This document shows, one piece after another, positions 54,156 through 64,000 of a DNA stretch of 64,000 nt. The DNA is from Endomychus coccineus (Eukaryota > Arthropoda > Insecta > Coleoptera > Endomychidae): assembly GCA_958510875.1 (NCBI GenBank), contig OY294067.1, positions 30,244,912 through 30,308,911 of the forward strand, read 5' to 3'. A program made the translations under genes and the position numbers. Numbering within the stretch: position 1 is the first letter of the stretch; each line of letters starts with the position of its first letter. Below the pieces are notes generated by a model. That model made no database searches. It had not been told where the DNA came from and saw nothing but the letters and a program-made list of their open reading frames with translations.

Positions 54156-55690
54156 TTGACCCAGGTATTAATTATAAACCAGACACCTCTAGATCAATAT
54201 GAATTTATAAATGCAGTACAGTTTTGTTTAGAATGCACTTATTTTCAATACGGTGAGCAATATTTTGGACAAATATTCGGCACAGTAATGGGATCACCTA
54301 TTTCAGCTATTGCTAACCTAGTTATGGAATGCCTAGAGGAATCTGTAATAAATTTATTAGATTTTCAACCTATATTCTTGAAACGGTATGTAGATAATTG
54401 CCTAATGTATGTTCGCAATGATAAAATTCAGTACGTGATTAATAAATGTAACAATTTCCACTGTAAACTTCAATTTACTTGTGAAATACAAGCGAAATAA
54501 AAATTTCCTAGACATGAACATTAGGCTCATATGGAAAAATAAAAACTTCGTAGTTTACTAAAGAAGTTTGGTCTCAACGTTATCTTCACTTCAATTCCGT
54601 TGCACCAAAAAGTTATTAAAAAAAAGTGTCATAAACAGCCTTACAGATCGCGCGGTTAAATTGTCCCACCCAGAGGACCGTCCTAAAAGTTTAAAAATTG
54701 TTCGTAATACACTGAAAATGAATGGCTACCCAAAAACATTTTTCACTCCCGTCATTAAAGAAAGAATAAACAAAATCTGTGATGGAACGTCATATATAAA
54801 TAGCATAAACGTTAATACAGATAATTTTAATTCAAATCTAAAACCTTTTATATTTAAAGATAAGCAAACCCACACAGTATACAAATTGAATTGTTTAGAT
54901 TTCGTTGGGACTTATACAGGAATCTCTAAGCAATATTACAAGAAAGAATGTATGGCCATAAGTATAGTACAAGAAACAAAAAATTAGAAAATTCCACCGC
55001 CCTTGCTAAACACTGCTTTGATTATAACCATCAATTCGATTCCAAAAATATTGATATTTTAACTAAGGAAACCAAATTATTATAAAAATCTATTCTGGTG
55101 ATGATTCACATAAAACGTGACTACAAATCTGTAAATCATAGGACAGATATTCAGTCATCAAGTCAGATTTATACTAATTTAATTAATTAAAACCCTTGCA
55201 AATTCCTACATGAGTCTTTATGATGTTAAAAGTATATTTTAGGTAGAATGCTCAAATAGTAATATTTCTAATAAGGTCTGAGAACCTTTTTTATTAACTC
55301 ATAAATCTTTAACATCTGGTTCGAAAGTAGATACTCGAGCGTTATATTTTTTATTTCAGCCGTATACATACTTTGTTGACATGTATTTGTATATTATAAG
55401 AATATTGCTAAGCAGTGAATTCTTGATACATTTCATATACTTAAAACATTAATGTGTTACAATTTCGATTATTCGTGTATCTGTTCGTTTCGGCGACGTA
55501 GGCATTGTTAATTGAAATTGGTGCGATAAGGACGTTCTGTGCTGATACAATTAGTCTTAAGAAATCCCATTTTAGACCTAATACGTTTTCTGATGATAGC
55601 CGTGAGATCGAAACTTACGTAAAGACGGAAATAATAAGCATATGTGTTAGTGTAACCTATTTCCCGAGAATTTATATATAATTACACAAT
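54156..55690 (+). mobile_element. Penelope-like element PLE-B, 5'-truncated copy
   Basis: Best preserved PLE-B. The reverse transcriptase part (54156-54500) reads 'FCLECTYFQYGEQYFGQIFG', 'TVMGSPISAIANLVMECLEE' and 'FLKRYVDNCLMY' (YVDD mutated to YVDN). After a stop, 54568-54987 reads 'KSLKIVRNTLKMNGYPKTFF', 'LKPFIFKDKQTHTVYKLNC' and 'TYTGISKQYY' (a YIGQT-like motif, altered). Another frame continues 'AKHCFDYNHQFD', 'DILTKETKL' and 'VMIHIKRD' to about 55190. The 3' untranslated region follows, with a hammerhead-like motif (55584-55627) and the terminus CCGAGAATTTATATATAA near 55670. Multiple stops; inactive. Colinear with 13058-16175. Confidence 0.85.
55584..55627 (+). ncRNA. Hammerhead ribozyme-like motif in PLE-B 3' region
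   Basis: CGTTTT (stem I), CTGATGA at 55590-55596, a 13-nt stem II region with imperfect pairing (loop about GTGA), GAAA, then C-TTAC-GTA and AAGACG. Stem I CGTTTT pairs with AAGACG (one G-U). The predicted cleavage triplet is GTA. The stem III region contains the palindrome TTACGTAA, which could pair between two copies. Confidence 0.55.
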
Positions 55691-56639
55691 AATCTGATAA
55701 ATAACAGGACTTGTTAACTGCCGAGAAAAATAGAGTTCGATAAAAGATTGAAGCGATAATGAAATGCCGCTTTTCATTAAAAAAAATTCACCTGATCTTT
55801 GAGCATACAACTTGAGTCTGATCGACTGAGGTATAGGGATAATCTTGTGAGTGTAAACGGCCAGACCTTTGCAATGTTTGATAAAAGAGAAAAGAAGTAA
55901 AATGTGTGTGATAGGGAGAGGAAATTGTGCATTGCACAGGATACACTACAGAAATGTCCGAAATTAATCTTTGTGTTAACTAAAATATATAGGTCAAGGA
56001 CATATTTCCTTTATAGTAAGGCTACATTCAATTATTCACTCTGTGGTATCATGAAACTAAGGTTTACGTAGTCCTTTGCGAATTTGGAAGAAATATTATA
56101 ACCAGGACATCGGAAGAGATGGGAAAACTATTATTCACTGCTTGAATATGTCGGAGGAAGGTTTATGCAATGTTAGGTTCAGTTTTGGATCAACTGTGTT
56201 CGTCATGTTGAAGAGAGGTGGTATAAACGAGACATCAAGTTTGACTTCCACTGACTATGAGTGTAAAATATAATTGTAAAACACATATGTTGTCAATTCG
56301 AATGATCTTTCAATGATATAGGGAATAATTTTACTTTTTCCACATTCATACATTAAAATTTAGCTCACAGTAGTGTCCGAAAGCAAAAAAATGGGCTAAC
56401 AATTAATAGTAGTAGGTAATTCATTCGTGAATACAATAAAACGATAAAGGTGCTGGTGTGGACCCTTGAAAAACACATTATGTTATCAATTCGTATACCT
56501 TTTAATGTAATATATAATATAGTTTGACGTCTTTCCACAACTATCTGTTTGTAAATTCAGTCCCGGGTGTTCTGAAGGTCCCCGTAAACTCAGTCCCAGG
56601 AATGTACCTGATTGTCAGTTCTATACGCAAGTATTTACA
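55691..56639. other. No feature recognised
   Basis: AT-rich. The open frame at 56076-56273 matches nothing known. Confidence 0.5.
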
Positions 56640-56960
56640 CAATAACCAATAACGATTATTTCTTGTATCCCTTTGTTTCTAACCTAACCTACTTAAGTAA
56701 CTTTGTTGATATAGAATGCAAATATTGTAATCGCGCTAATATTAACACTCATAATAACCAATAATGATTGTTTATTGTATCCCCTTTGTTTCTATCCTAC
56801 CCTATCCTAACCTAACCTAACCTAACCTAACCTAATAACCTATCTTTGTTGATATAGAATGCAAATATTGTAATTTATTATACCCCCTTTGTTTGTAACC
56901 TAACCTAACCTAACTTTGTTGATATAGAAGGCAAAAATTGTAATCGCGATAATCTTAACA
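56640..56960. repeat. Tandem repeat with embedded (CCTAA)n
   Basis: Three units of about 110-115 bp share CCTTTGTTT, a CCTAACCTAA-type stretch and CTTTGTTGATATAGAATGCA. The second contains six perfect CCTAA pentamers (56806-56835), the complement of the insect telomere repeat TTAGG. The third holds three more near 56898-56913. Short interstitial repeats, not a telomere. Confidence 0.8.
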
Positions 56961-57949
56961 CTCTCATTTAGAAGAATTAACGTAGGAATATGAAAACGGG
57001 ACTTAATTTACGTTTTCCGTGTAAAATACTCCTTATTTGTATGTAGTTTAGCTGCATCAGTCAACAAAATTAGCCAAATCCACATGAATTTCATATTTAT
57101 CTCAGACAAGCTGATAAGCTGTATTAAAATGTTTTACATTCATTGATTACTGTGAATCATTCAACATCCGGTTTTTAATTCTGATTATTCCATGAAGATA
57201 ATATGCTCCAAGCACATTTTTTATTAAGAAGTAATATTATAAAGTAAAGAAGCCGAATTATTCAGAATATTAATTCATTCCAGAAATGAAGAACTTGGGA
57301 GCCTCTGTAAGAAAAGCAAAACGCGATAGGAAAACATCCAATTACGCTATCATGAATTTATGGAACTGTAACTCTTGACGTAATTGGAATTTGAAATCTA
57401 TTAATTTCGCTCAGTATGCTTTCCCGTTCACTGGAACTAAGTATAGCTAATCCTACTAGTAATCTCTAATTGTCCATCAAGTTAAACAACCCTGCATTTG
57501 TAAAAACTACTCTCACATTTTACATTGCTACACATACCGATTAAATTATACGCTAGACTTGTTGGACGTAAACTGTAAAAGAAACGTTACACAGTCATAC
57601 AGATTCCAAATAAAGATTAGTCCGACACTCAGATCATGTGGAAATGACTTGTTTCAATCGGTTCATTTGATATTGGTTTCGAAAAGAACAAATATCTACC
57701 GACGGTATAGACAAACGGCACTCACTTTCGTATCAGAATTTGTTGATTTTTGTTTATTTCTTCGTACATTACTTCCATTTGAAACACAGATGCCCTCGAT
57801 TATGATTTTATTTCATGGAAACCATAAACTCTTTCATCACAAATATTAATAGTCGAGGCAATATAGCAAAAAAACCTCGTTTTTTTGGACATATTTAGAT
57901 GTTTTATCAATCGATGAATATACTCCAAATTAGTCCAATTTCCTTACTC
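56961..57949. other. No gene recognised
   Basis: AT-rich. The frame at 57559-57849 has no recognisable domain. Confidence 0.45.
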
Positions 57950-58140
57950 GCGGGTTTTTGGGGTCGCTGAATACGAATATGATGTTTAAAAAAGTCTCGA
58001 GATACCTGGTGTACAGGACACCCTGGTGCACCACAACAACTCAGGAACATTACTCCAATTACATGCGAAATGCAGCGAAAATGATTACTCGGGGGGTGTT
58101 AGAGGTCGCTGATCATACGAATATAACATTTCGGCAGTAA
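57950..58140. repeat. Two short units related to the 25-kb repeats
   Basis: GGGGTCGCTGAATACGAATA followed by TGATGTT at 57960, and GAGGTCGCTGATCATACGAA followed by TATAACATT near 58103. They carry the same core (GGTCGCTGAATACGAAT...GATGTTATT) as the about 143-bp repeats at 25.4-26.0 kb. The stretch between them includes GGTGTACAGGACACCCTGG. Confidence 0.6.
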
Positions 58141-58525
58141 AGACGCTAGCATATTGTGTGATGGAAACACACAGATGATGCACACAGTGCGAATATCCCG
58201 CGCTGGATTACAACAAAAGAAAACACTTTGGTGGCACTAAGAAGACTTTAATGAAATTCAGCGGATTTAAAGTCATACAGTACATGACATGACTGATAAC
58301 CGGAAACCAGTAACCACATGTGGACAAGCACAACAGGCCTTTCAGGTCACAATAGTTTGGGTACTAATGGGGCCACCTCAAACTACAATCATATTGATAA
58401 TAAAGGCGACAGCAGGATTTTGCTAATGTTTTTTCAGTGTAGGTATAGTTTCTTATTATGTTTCTGAAACCATTTATGAAAACTGCGGTTATGTTGACCT
58501 ATATAAAACTCACTACAATCTTAAT

Positions 58526-59754
58526 AGTCTAGGAGCCAGAGCGATATTGATGGTCTGAACATTAACCCGATGGCACTATGGTTTATCGTTAGAGGACGGT
58601 TCAATGACCAATTCATCTCACAGACCGAATTTTCCCCAACTGCTAGATCTCGAGGTACATCATCCGCATTTTTTTTTTGACTGAAGGTTAACCCTTTCCA
58701 AGTTGCGGTTACTTGAAAAGAATGCCATTCTTATACACATCCACCATGTACCATCATTTTTTATCGTGTCAGGCCAACCAGTTAAAATTGACCCGAAAAT
58801 GGACTGCAAGTTAACCCCCCCAAACCTGGTGGGAAATGTTCATTGGTGTTGGCAATTGTTAACATACCCTATGCCATCAAATGTTATCTGTCCATTTCCA
58901 AGTAATTGGCCATTATTTGGACCAAAAATGTTTCTTTTGTGGATAAAACTTGCGGGTTACAAGGTAACATGATGGCACCATGTTAAATAACTTTATTGGA
59001 GGTCAAATAAAGATATAAAATTATTGCCATCACTCCTTGCCTATTTCAACCCCCTAAAAACCCATGAGACCACCCTCCAAAACAAAACAAAAAACAAAAA
59101 CGGGCGTTTCGATTTTAAACCCCGCCAGAATCTCAATAATTGACTAATTAATGATAAAATTGGTCATATTATCCATATTATTCATATTTTTTGAGGGTGG
59201 TTTTAGGGGATTTTGGGGGGTTGAAATAGGCAATGAGTGATGGCAATAATTTTAAATCTTTATTTGATCTCCAATAAAGTTATTTAACATTGTGCCATCA
59301 TGTTACCTTGTAACCCGCAAGTTTTATCCACAAAATGAAAAAAAGAAACAGTTTGGGTCCAAATAATGATCAATTACTCGGAAATGGACCGATAACTTAG
59401 GATGGCATAGGGTATGTTAACAATTGCCAATACCAATGAAAATTTTCCACCAGATTTGGGAGGGTTAACTTGCAGTCCATTTTCGGTTCAATTTTAACTG
59501 GTCGACCTGATAAACGGACACGATAAAAAATGATGGCACATGGGGGAAGTATATAAGAATGGCATGCTTTTCAAGTAACCGCAAGTTGGAAAGGGTTAAC
59601 CTCCAGTCAAAAAAAAAATGCGGATGCTGTATCTCTACATCTAGCAGCCGGGGAAAATTCGGTCTGTGAGATGAATTGTTCATTGAACCGTCCCCTGGCG
59701 ATAAACCATAGTGCCATCGGGTTAATGTTCAGACCATCAATATCGCTCCTAGAC
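58526..59754. mobile_element. Foldback element: 555-bp inverted arms around a 114-bp loop
   Basis: Left arm 58526-59079 and right arm 59194-59754 are near-perfect reverse complements (outer ends GTCTAGGAGCCAGAGCGATA and its complement; a 6-bp gap near the right end). The loop (59080-59193) starts with an A-rich CAAAACAAAACAAAAAAC stretch followed by CGGGCGTTTCGATTTTAAAC. No gene; open frames over the arms are fortuitous. No target duplication seen. A one-arm copy lies at 22155-22824. Confidence 0.9.
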
Positions 59755-60540
59755 CATGTAAATTCCAGATCCATTTTATAGTTACTATCTGTAAATGAAT
59801 GTAAATTATTGGAGTCAGCATGAAACATTTATAATTTGTTTTTGCGTGAATTTAGGAAAAAAATCTGTTTTCAATTTGTAGATATATAGGATTTAAAACT
59901 GTTTAATTCAGACGTTCACTAGTTCATTGCTGTCAGTCGAGTAGCCAGTGTTATCTTCATTTTATTTTATTGTCTAATTTTTTATGAAACATACTATAGT
60001 TACTTTGAGAGATCTTAGCAATATATTATACATTACAGAATTGTACGATACTAATTTATGTGTCGGGGTGAAGTGATATCTTACGTATTGTGTGCGGTTT
60101 CTGTGTGTGTGTGTAGGTTTGTGATAAATTGGAAAACTGTTTATTAGGTGTTCGAGAGATGAATAAATCTAAGAAACTGCGAAATCTACTTTTTTCTACT
60201 TCTATTGTATATTCTATATTGTAGTTTGAGTTATTCATGTAGAGAATCTAATTGACAGCAGTTCCGACCCACCAATAAACATCAACGTAGCGAAACCAAT
60301 CAATGAACTGATTTTTAAAAAGTAATATATGTTCCCAACTACGTGTATTTCCCGTGGAATTACTTTCTGTTAGCTGCTCAATGATGTTGAGGATTAATTT
60401 TGGCGGTAACTGATATTTAACATCGAAAAGTATAAGGTTGCAGATACTATTGAGAATTATATTCTTGAAATTATTCAGTATTAAACTCCTTATTAATTAT
60501 GCTGGATAAATTGAATAAATAAAATAGACAGTGAACTAAG
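59755..60540. other. No feature recognised
   Basis: AT-rich; a short GT run near 60104-60114. Nothing else identified. Confidence 0.5.
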
Positions 60541-60544
60541 TACT

Positions 60545-60985
60545 CGAACAAGTAGATAAATTCACATATTTAGATGAAATGAACAATGAAGGAGCATTAG
60601 AAGACGAGATGAAGTAGAGGATAGAGAAAACTGATGGACTGTAAAATAGGATAAAGAATAACTTTTCAAATAAATATAACATGTAAAGCAGGTACGTAAA
60701 TAAGATTCTTGAAAAAGAAAAAGGAGAACAGAGAAAAGATAAAATTAGAAACCGAGATGACTTAAATACAGTCTCTGTCGAAATAGCGATAGAACAAAGT
60801 CAACTGTGGTAGTTTCATGTAATGAAAAGAAGTGAGAACAGACCAATTAGACAAATATTCCAAGCCATGGAATACAGAAGAGACTCAGACCGAGAAGAAC
60901 GTGGAAGGGGCGGGAAGTGAGCAGCTGCGAAACAAAAAGAGAAGAAACGACAAAAAAGTGGAGGACAACGTAACTCCAATATAAT
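60545..60985 (+). pseudogene. LINE C-terminal tail (RTE/CR1-like)
   Basis: Frame-broken plus-strand text. 'YLDEMNNEGALEDEM' and 'RIEKTDGL' read near 60570-60640, resembling the YLG....G....EI..RI segment after the RT thumb. Then 'EKGEQRKDKIRNRDDLNTVS' and 'IEQSQLWWF' with 'HVMKRSENRPIRQIFQAMEY' (family: L.W.GHV.RM...R.P...) and a basic stretch 'REERGRG'. The catalytic RT domain is absent. Confidence 0.6.
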
Positions 60986-61691
60986 TATAGGCGAAAGACA
61001 TAAGGCAGAGTTGCTAAACTTCGCCTTTCGATATAAAAATTAAGTCTAGTATCAAGTTCAGCAAGTCTTGAGCTTGACAATGAAAGTGTTATCAGCCTCT
61101 GTCTGTGATGGAATAACACACGGAATTTCCGATGAGCACAGACAATCTTATCTAATCTTATCTTAACAAAAGGAAGAGCTATGTCAAATCTGTTCTAGAT
61201 AGGTCAATGAATTCGTAAGTGAGACATCACCAACCAGACTGAATAGAATCTAAGAGCTTCAGAGTATATTTGATAGCTGAACTCAAAACATTACTCCAGG
61301 ACAGGTCGAATCTATGCTTTGTAGATCATCAGAGCATATTATATAAATGTGTTGTGTTCCTGAGTATGGAATAGAAAACAGCAATCCAATCCAATCTGAA
61401 TAGTATTGAGTGTTTTCTGAACGTTATGATTGGTATTCTCACATGATATAACGGCCGACTATACCCCATCTTGACGCAGTGGCGCCAATGCTTCTACATG
61501 CAGCGTCAAAGATTTTTACATTGTTTACGCAAACTATATATTATTAAGTGACGGAGGATATATTTTAAAATATCTTTCAAGAACAATGAAAAAATAACTT
61601 TGAACTCACAAATTACTTGAAATTATAACCCAACTTAGTTATATATAACTAGGAGGTCGGTCAGTGCCGTGAAAGGAGAGACTTCGTTCTC
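60986..61691. other. No feature recognised
   Basis: Nothing identified on either strand. Confidence 0.5.
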
Positions 61692-61847
61692 TACGCTCAC
61701 TCTATCTTTCGCATGAGCCGATCAAGAGCACGAGTCGCAGTCTACCCAGCTGTGCAAGCTCGATTCGGGTACGCTAACTCCATCGTTCGCATAAGCCGCT
61801 CAAGAGCGCGAGTCGCAATCTGTCTAGTTGCGCGAGCTCGAACTGCC
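61692..61847. repeat. Two tandem 78-bp units, relatively G+C-rich
   Basis: TACGCTCACTCTATCTTTCG (61692) and TACGCTAACTCCATCGTTCG (61770) begin units that share GAGCCG/AAGCCG, TCAAGAGC, CGAGTCGCA and AAGCTCGA/GAGCTCGA. The mariner begins within 6 bp of the end of the second unit. The open frame over them is repeat-derived. Confidence 0.75.
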
Positions 61848-61852
61848 AAAAG

Positions 61853-63127
61853 TGAGGATCATTTGAAAAGTTTCCGGCCTTACCGGCAAAAAGTCATGGT
61901 GCATTCAAGTTCTCTCGCCAACCAGTAGATGGCTTTTACATAAGTATGGCATAAAAATTTCAAGTCATTCCGATCAGTACAAAACACATGGCACCCTTCC
62001 AAAGTTGACAGGTTACGTTTGCTAACAACAATGGATAAAATCGAGTATCGCGCGGTGATAAAGTTCCTGTATTTGAAAGGGAAAAAACTCGGGAAGTGAA
62101 AGAAGAGTTAGACTCCGTGTTTGGTGAATCGTCACCCTCATTTACAACCGTGAAACATTGGGTGGCCGAGTTCAAACGCGTTCGTACAAGTATTTTTGAC
62201 GATGAACGTTCTGGACGTCCAAAAACTGTTTTCACGGAAGATATCGTCAGTTTAGTGCACACAACCGTGATGGAAGATCGCCGATTAACCATTAATGAAA
62301 TTGCTGAGGCTTGTAGGATATCAACTGAACGGGTGCATAAGATTTTACCTGAATATTTATGGTTGAGAAAATTATCCACGCGTTGGATGCTGCGTTTGTT
62401 GACGATCGACCAAAAGCGCGTACGGATGGACATGTCGCGCGAAACTCTTCAGCTGTTCCAAAAGAACCCTACCGAGTTTTTGCGCCGATTAATTACTGTC
62501 GACGAAACCTGGATCCATCACCATACTCCGGAGACAAAACAACAGTCAATGCAGTGTATTGAGGTGGGGGAACCGTCTCCGAAGAAGGCGAAGGTCGTTC
62601 TGTCTGCCGGAAAAGTGATGGCGACAGTTTTTTGGGACAGCCGTGGAGTAATTATGATTAATTACCTTCAAAAAGGTAAAACCATTAACGGACCCTATTA
62701 CGCTGCGTTGCTGGACCAATTGAAGAAGGAACTCAAGAAGAAACGACCACACTTGGCGAGGAAGAAGGTGCAGTTTTATCAGGACAACGCGAGTTCACAC
62801 GGCGAAATTGGACGAATTGAAGTTCGAATTGCTTCAACATCCACCCTACTCACCAGACCTAGCTCCGAGTGACTTTTTTTTATTCCCCAACTTGGAAAAA
62901 TTTCTGGATGGGAAAAAATATGGGTCAAATACCGAGGTTGAAGAGGCAGTAAACCTGTATTTTTCAGGTTTAACTAAAGAATTTTTTTCTGATGGCCTGA
63001 AGGATCGGGAAAAGCGTTTGACCAAATGTAATAACTTGCGTGGAGACTATGTCGAGAAATAAATTTTTGTTTGGCTTGAATTATAAGTTTTTCTTTAAAA
63101 GGCCGGAAACTTTTCCAATGACCCTCG
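61853..63127 (+). mobile_element. mariner transposon, 1275 bp, near full length
   Basis: Inverted ends of about 28 bp: TGAGGATCATTTGAAAAGTT then TCCGGCC on the left, and the reverse complement of CGAGGGTCATTGGAAAAGTT then TCCGGCC on the right. The right flank is TA (63128-63129); the left TA is not preserved. Length is typical for mariner. It encodes one transposase with two frameshifts. Confidence 0.9.
62031..63062 (+). pseudogene. mariner transposase (DD34D) with two frameshifts
   Basis: ATG 62031 opens 'MDKIEYRAVIKFLYLKGK'. One nucleotide is missing in the A-run near 62082-62088, after which the frame reads 'REVKEELDSVFGESSPS', 'VKHWVAEFKRVRTS', 'DERSGRPKTV' and the second HTH ('RRLTINEIAEACRISTERVH'). 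Catalytic Asp residues lie in 'TVDETWIHHHTPETK', 'FYQDNASSH' and 'YSPDLAPSDFFLFP'. About 14 nt are deleted just after 'QDNASSH' (near 62800), removing four or five residues and shifting the frame into 'DELKFELLQHP'. The normal end 'NNLRGDYVEK' and TAA at 63060-63062 are kept. A different subfamily from the 18.7- and 41.6-kb copies by eye. Inactive. Confidence 0.9.
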
Positions 63128-63129
63128 TA

Positions 63130-64000
63130 TGAATGGTTGTTTAAGCTGTGTAACTCGAAAACGGCTTAAGGTGGGTGCGACTTTGAATTTACAAACCAGT
63201 AAATCAAAGCATCTTTATATTCTGTGAAAATTGAGTGAAAATGAAAAGAAGAACATGCCATATGAGCTGAAAGAAGAAAAGACTGCTACGATCACTCCGT
63301 CTTGACAATTAAATAACTTAAGATGTCAGTCAAGTAACAGCATCTATTGCAAATTTTAGGAAATTACTTTACATCGGATGTCCTCAATTCTCTCTACTCC
63401 AATTTTATTTGGTTCTGCAATTCATTATTAGATATCACTAATTTACATAGTCCTCTATGAATTCACAATTAATTCAATAACAAATTTTACTCCCCTACAG
63501 TAAGGAAAGTAGTTATTGTAATCAGTTCAAAAAAAACCTTAAGGATTTTCGTGGATATATATGTTTATTTCTGACCGAGATATTATAAGCTTATATCGTC
63601 ATAGTTACGCTATCAATAAAGAGGGTCATAACTCCCTTGGGACATTATAGATTCTATAACTCCCTCTAGTTCATTTGGTGATATCTCGTTTCTCATGTAT
63701 AGTCACCATCGATTTTAGTATTGACCATTTAGTCCATACAGAATTCGGACTATACGTTTCTGACTGCAACGAATAAACACAATTACTACCAAATCTACCG
63801 AAAAACATAGAAAATTCCTTACCAGTTCTTGAAAATATGCCAGAAATACAGTTTCAGTGGCATCTTTTGGCATAACATTTTTCCGTGTCAGCCACTCTAG
63901 ATATATTTTATATTCTTTTTTGTGTACGGCTTCACTTATCGATGGAAATAATGATTCTCTTGCTTTTCAGCATTTTTCAAAATATCCTCTCCATTATATT
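63130..64000. other. No feature recognised
   Basis: AT-rich to the window edge; no gene or clear repeat identified. Confidence 0.5.

Larger units (their letters stand above)
12080..64000 (-). other. Inferred upstream SRF intron, transposon-filled, running off the window
   Basis: No exon for the first half of the MADS box or the SRF N-terminus was recognised to the right of 12079 on the minus strand. No other host gene was recognised either. If no small exon was missed, at least 51.9 kb here is intronic. All features listed to the right would then be insertions in this intron. This is inference from absence. Confidence 0.5.

Noticed and set aside
56806..56835. Possible telomere
   Set aside because: Only six pentamers, embedded in unique and transposon sequence on both sides.
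58703..58972. Open frames over the foldback arms (also 22527-22745 and 59465-59683)
   Set aside because: Present because the arms are repeats of one another; no domain, and the frames are not conserved between copies.

Overview
This is nuclear DNA from an animal, most likely an insect. It is AT-rich and has low gene density. It carries one exon of a serum response factor (SRF/blistered) gene and a dense litter of arthropod-type transposable elements: mariner, DD41D Tc1/mariner relatives, hAT, PIF/Harbinger, Penelope-like elements, and Jockey/CR1/R1-type LINEs. Short runs of the insect telomere-type pentamer CCTAA are also present. The species cannot be named from the sequence. Nothing bacterial or viral was seen.

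The only host gene recognised is a minus-strand exon at 11594-12079. It begins at a clean 3' splice site inside the MADS box and runs to a stop codon. The matching upstream exon, with the DNA-binding first half of the MADS box, was not recognised. Positions 12080-64000 are therefore best read as the intron upstream of this exon, and 1-11593 as 3' flank.

Layout. 1-1340: Penelope-like element (PLE-A), two pieces head to head. 3440-4371: LINE reverse transcriptase relic. 6.4-7.2 kb: inverted and direct repeats around a PLE-A tail. 9.87-10.98 kb: palindromic element. 12.4-13.06 kb: DD41D transposase relic. 13.06-16.54 kb: PLE-B copy split by a hAT element with a perfect 8-bp target duplication. 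18.7-19.8 kb: mariner relic. 20.8-22.9 kb: LINE carrying remains of a hAT and of a foldback element. 23.88-24.97 kb: hAT deletion derivative. 25.06-26.84 kb: large foldback with about 143-bp internal repeats. 27.2-29.45 kb: LINE RNase H region split by a 1.44-kb element with a 6-bp target duplication. 31.3-33.5 kb: two hAT MITEs and a LINE. 35.5-36.8 kb: minisatellite and a 353-bp tandem duplication. 39.2-40.2 kb: TA-flanked element holding a reverse-transcriptase fragment. 41.06-45.02 kb: PLE-D, then a three-level transposon nest. 46.15-49.15 kb: PLE-C split by a nearly intact 2.38-kb DD41D transposon. 49.99-50.81 kb: TIR element. 51.5-53.5 kb: hAT with a solo LTR inside. 54.15-55.69 kb: PLE-B. 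58.53-59.75 kb: foldback palindrome. 60.5-61 kb: LINE tail. 61.85-63.13 kb: mariner.

No conventional operon or defence system is present. The most interesting signals are: (i) hammerhead-ribozyme-like cores, several with palindromic stem III, in the terminal regions of four Penelope families; (ii) the 27336-28776 element, which carries the C-terminal part of a widespread but uncharacterised protein family; (iii) foldback elements built of about 143-bp repeats whose motif recurs at 57.9 kb; and (iv) the datable transposon nests.
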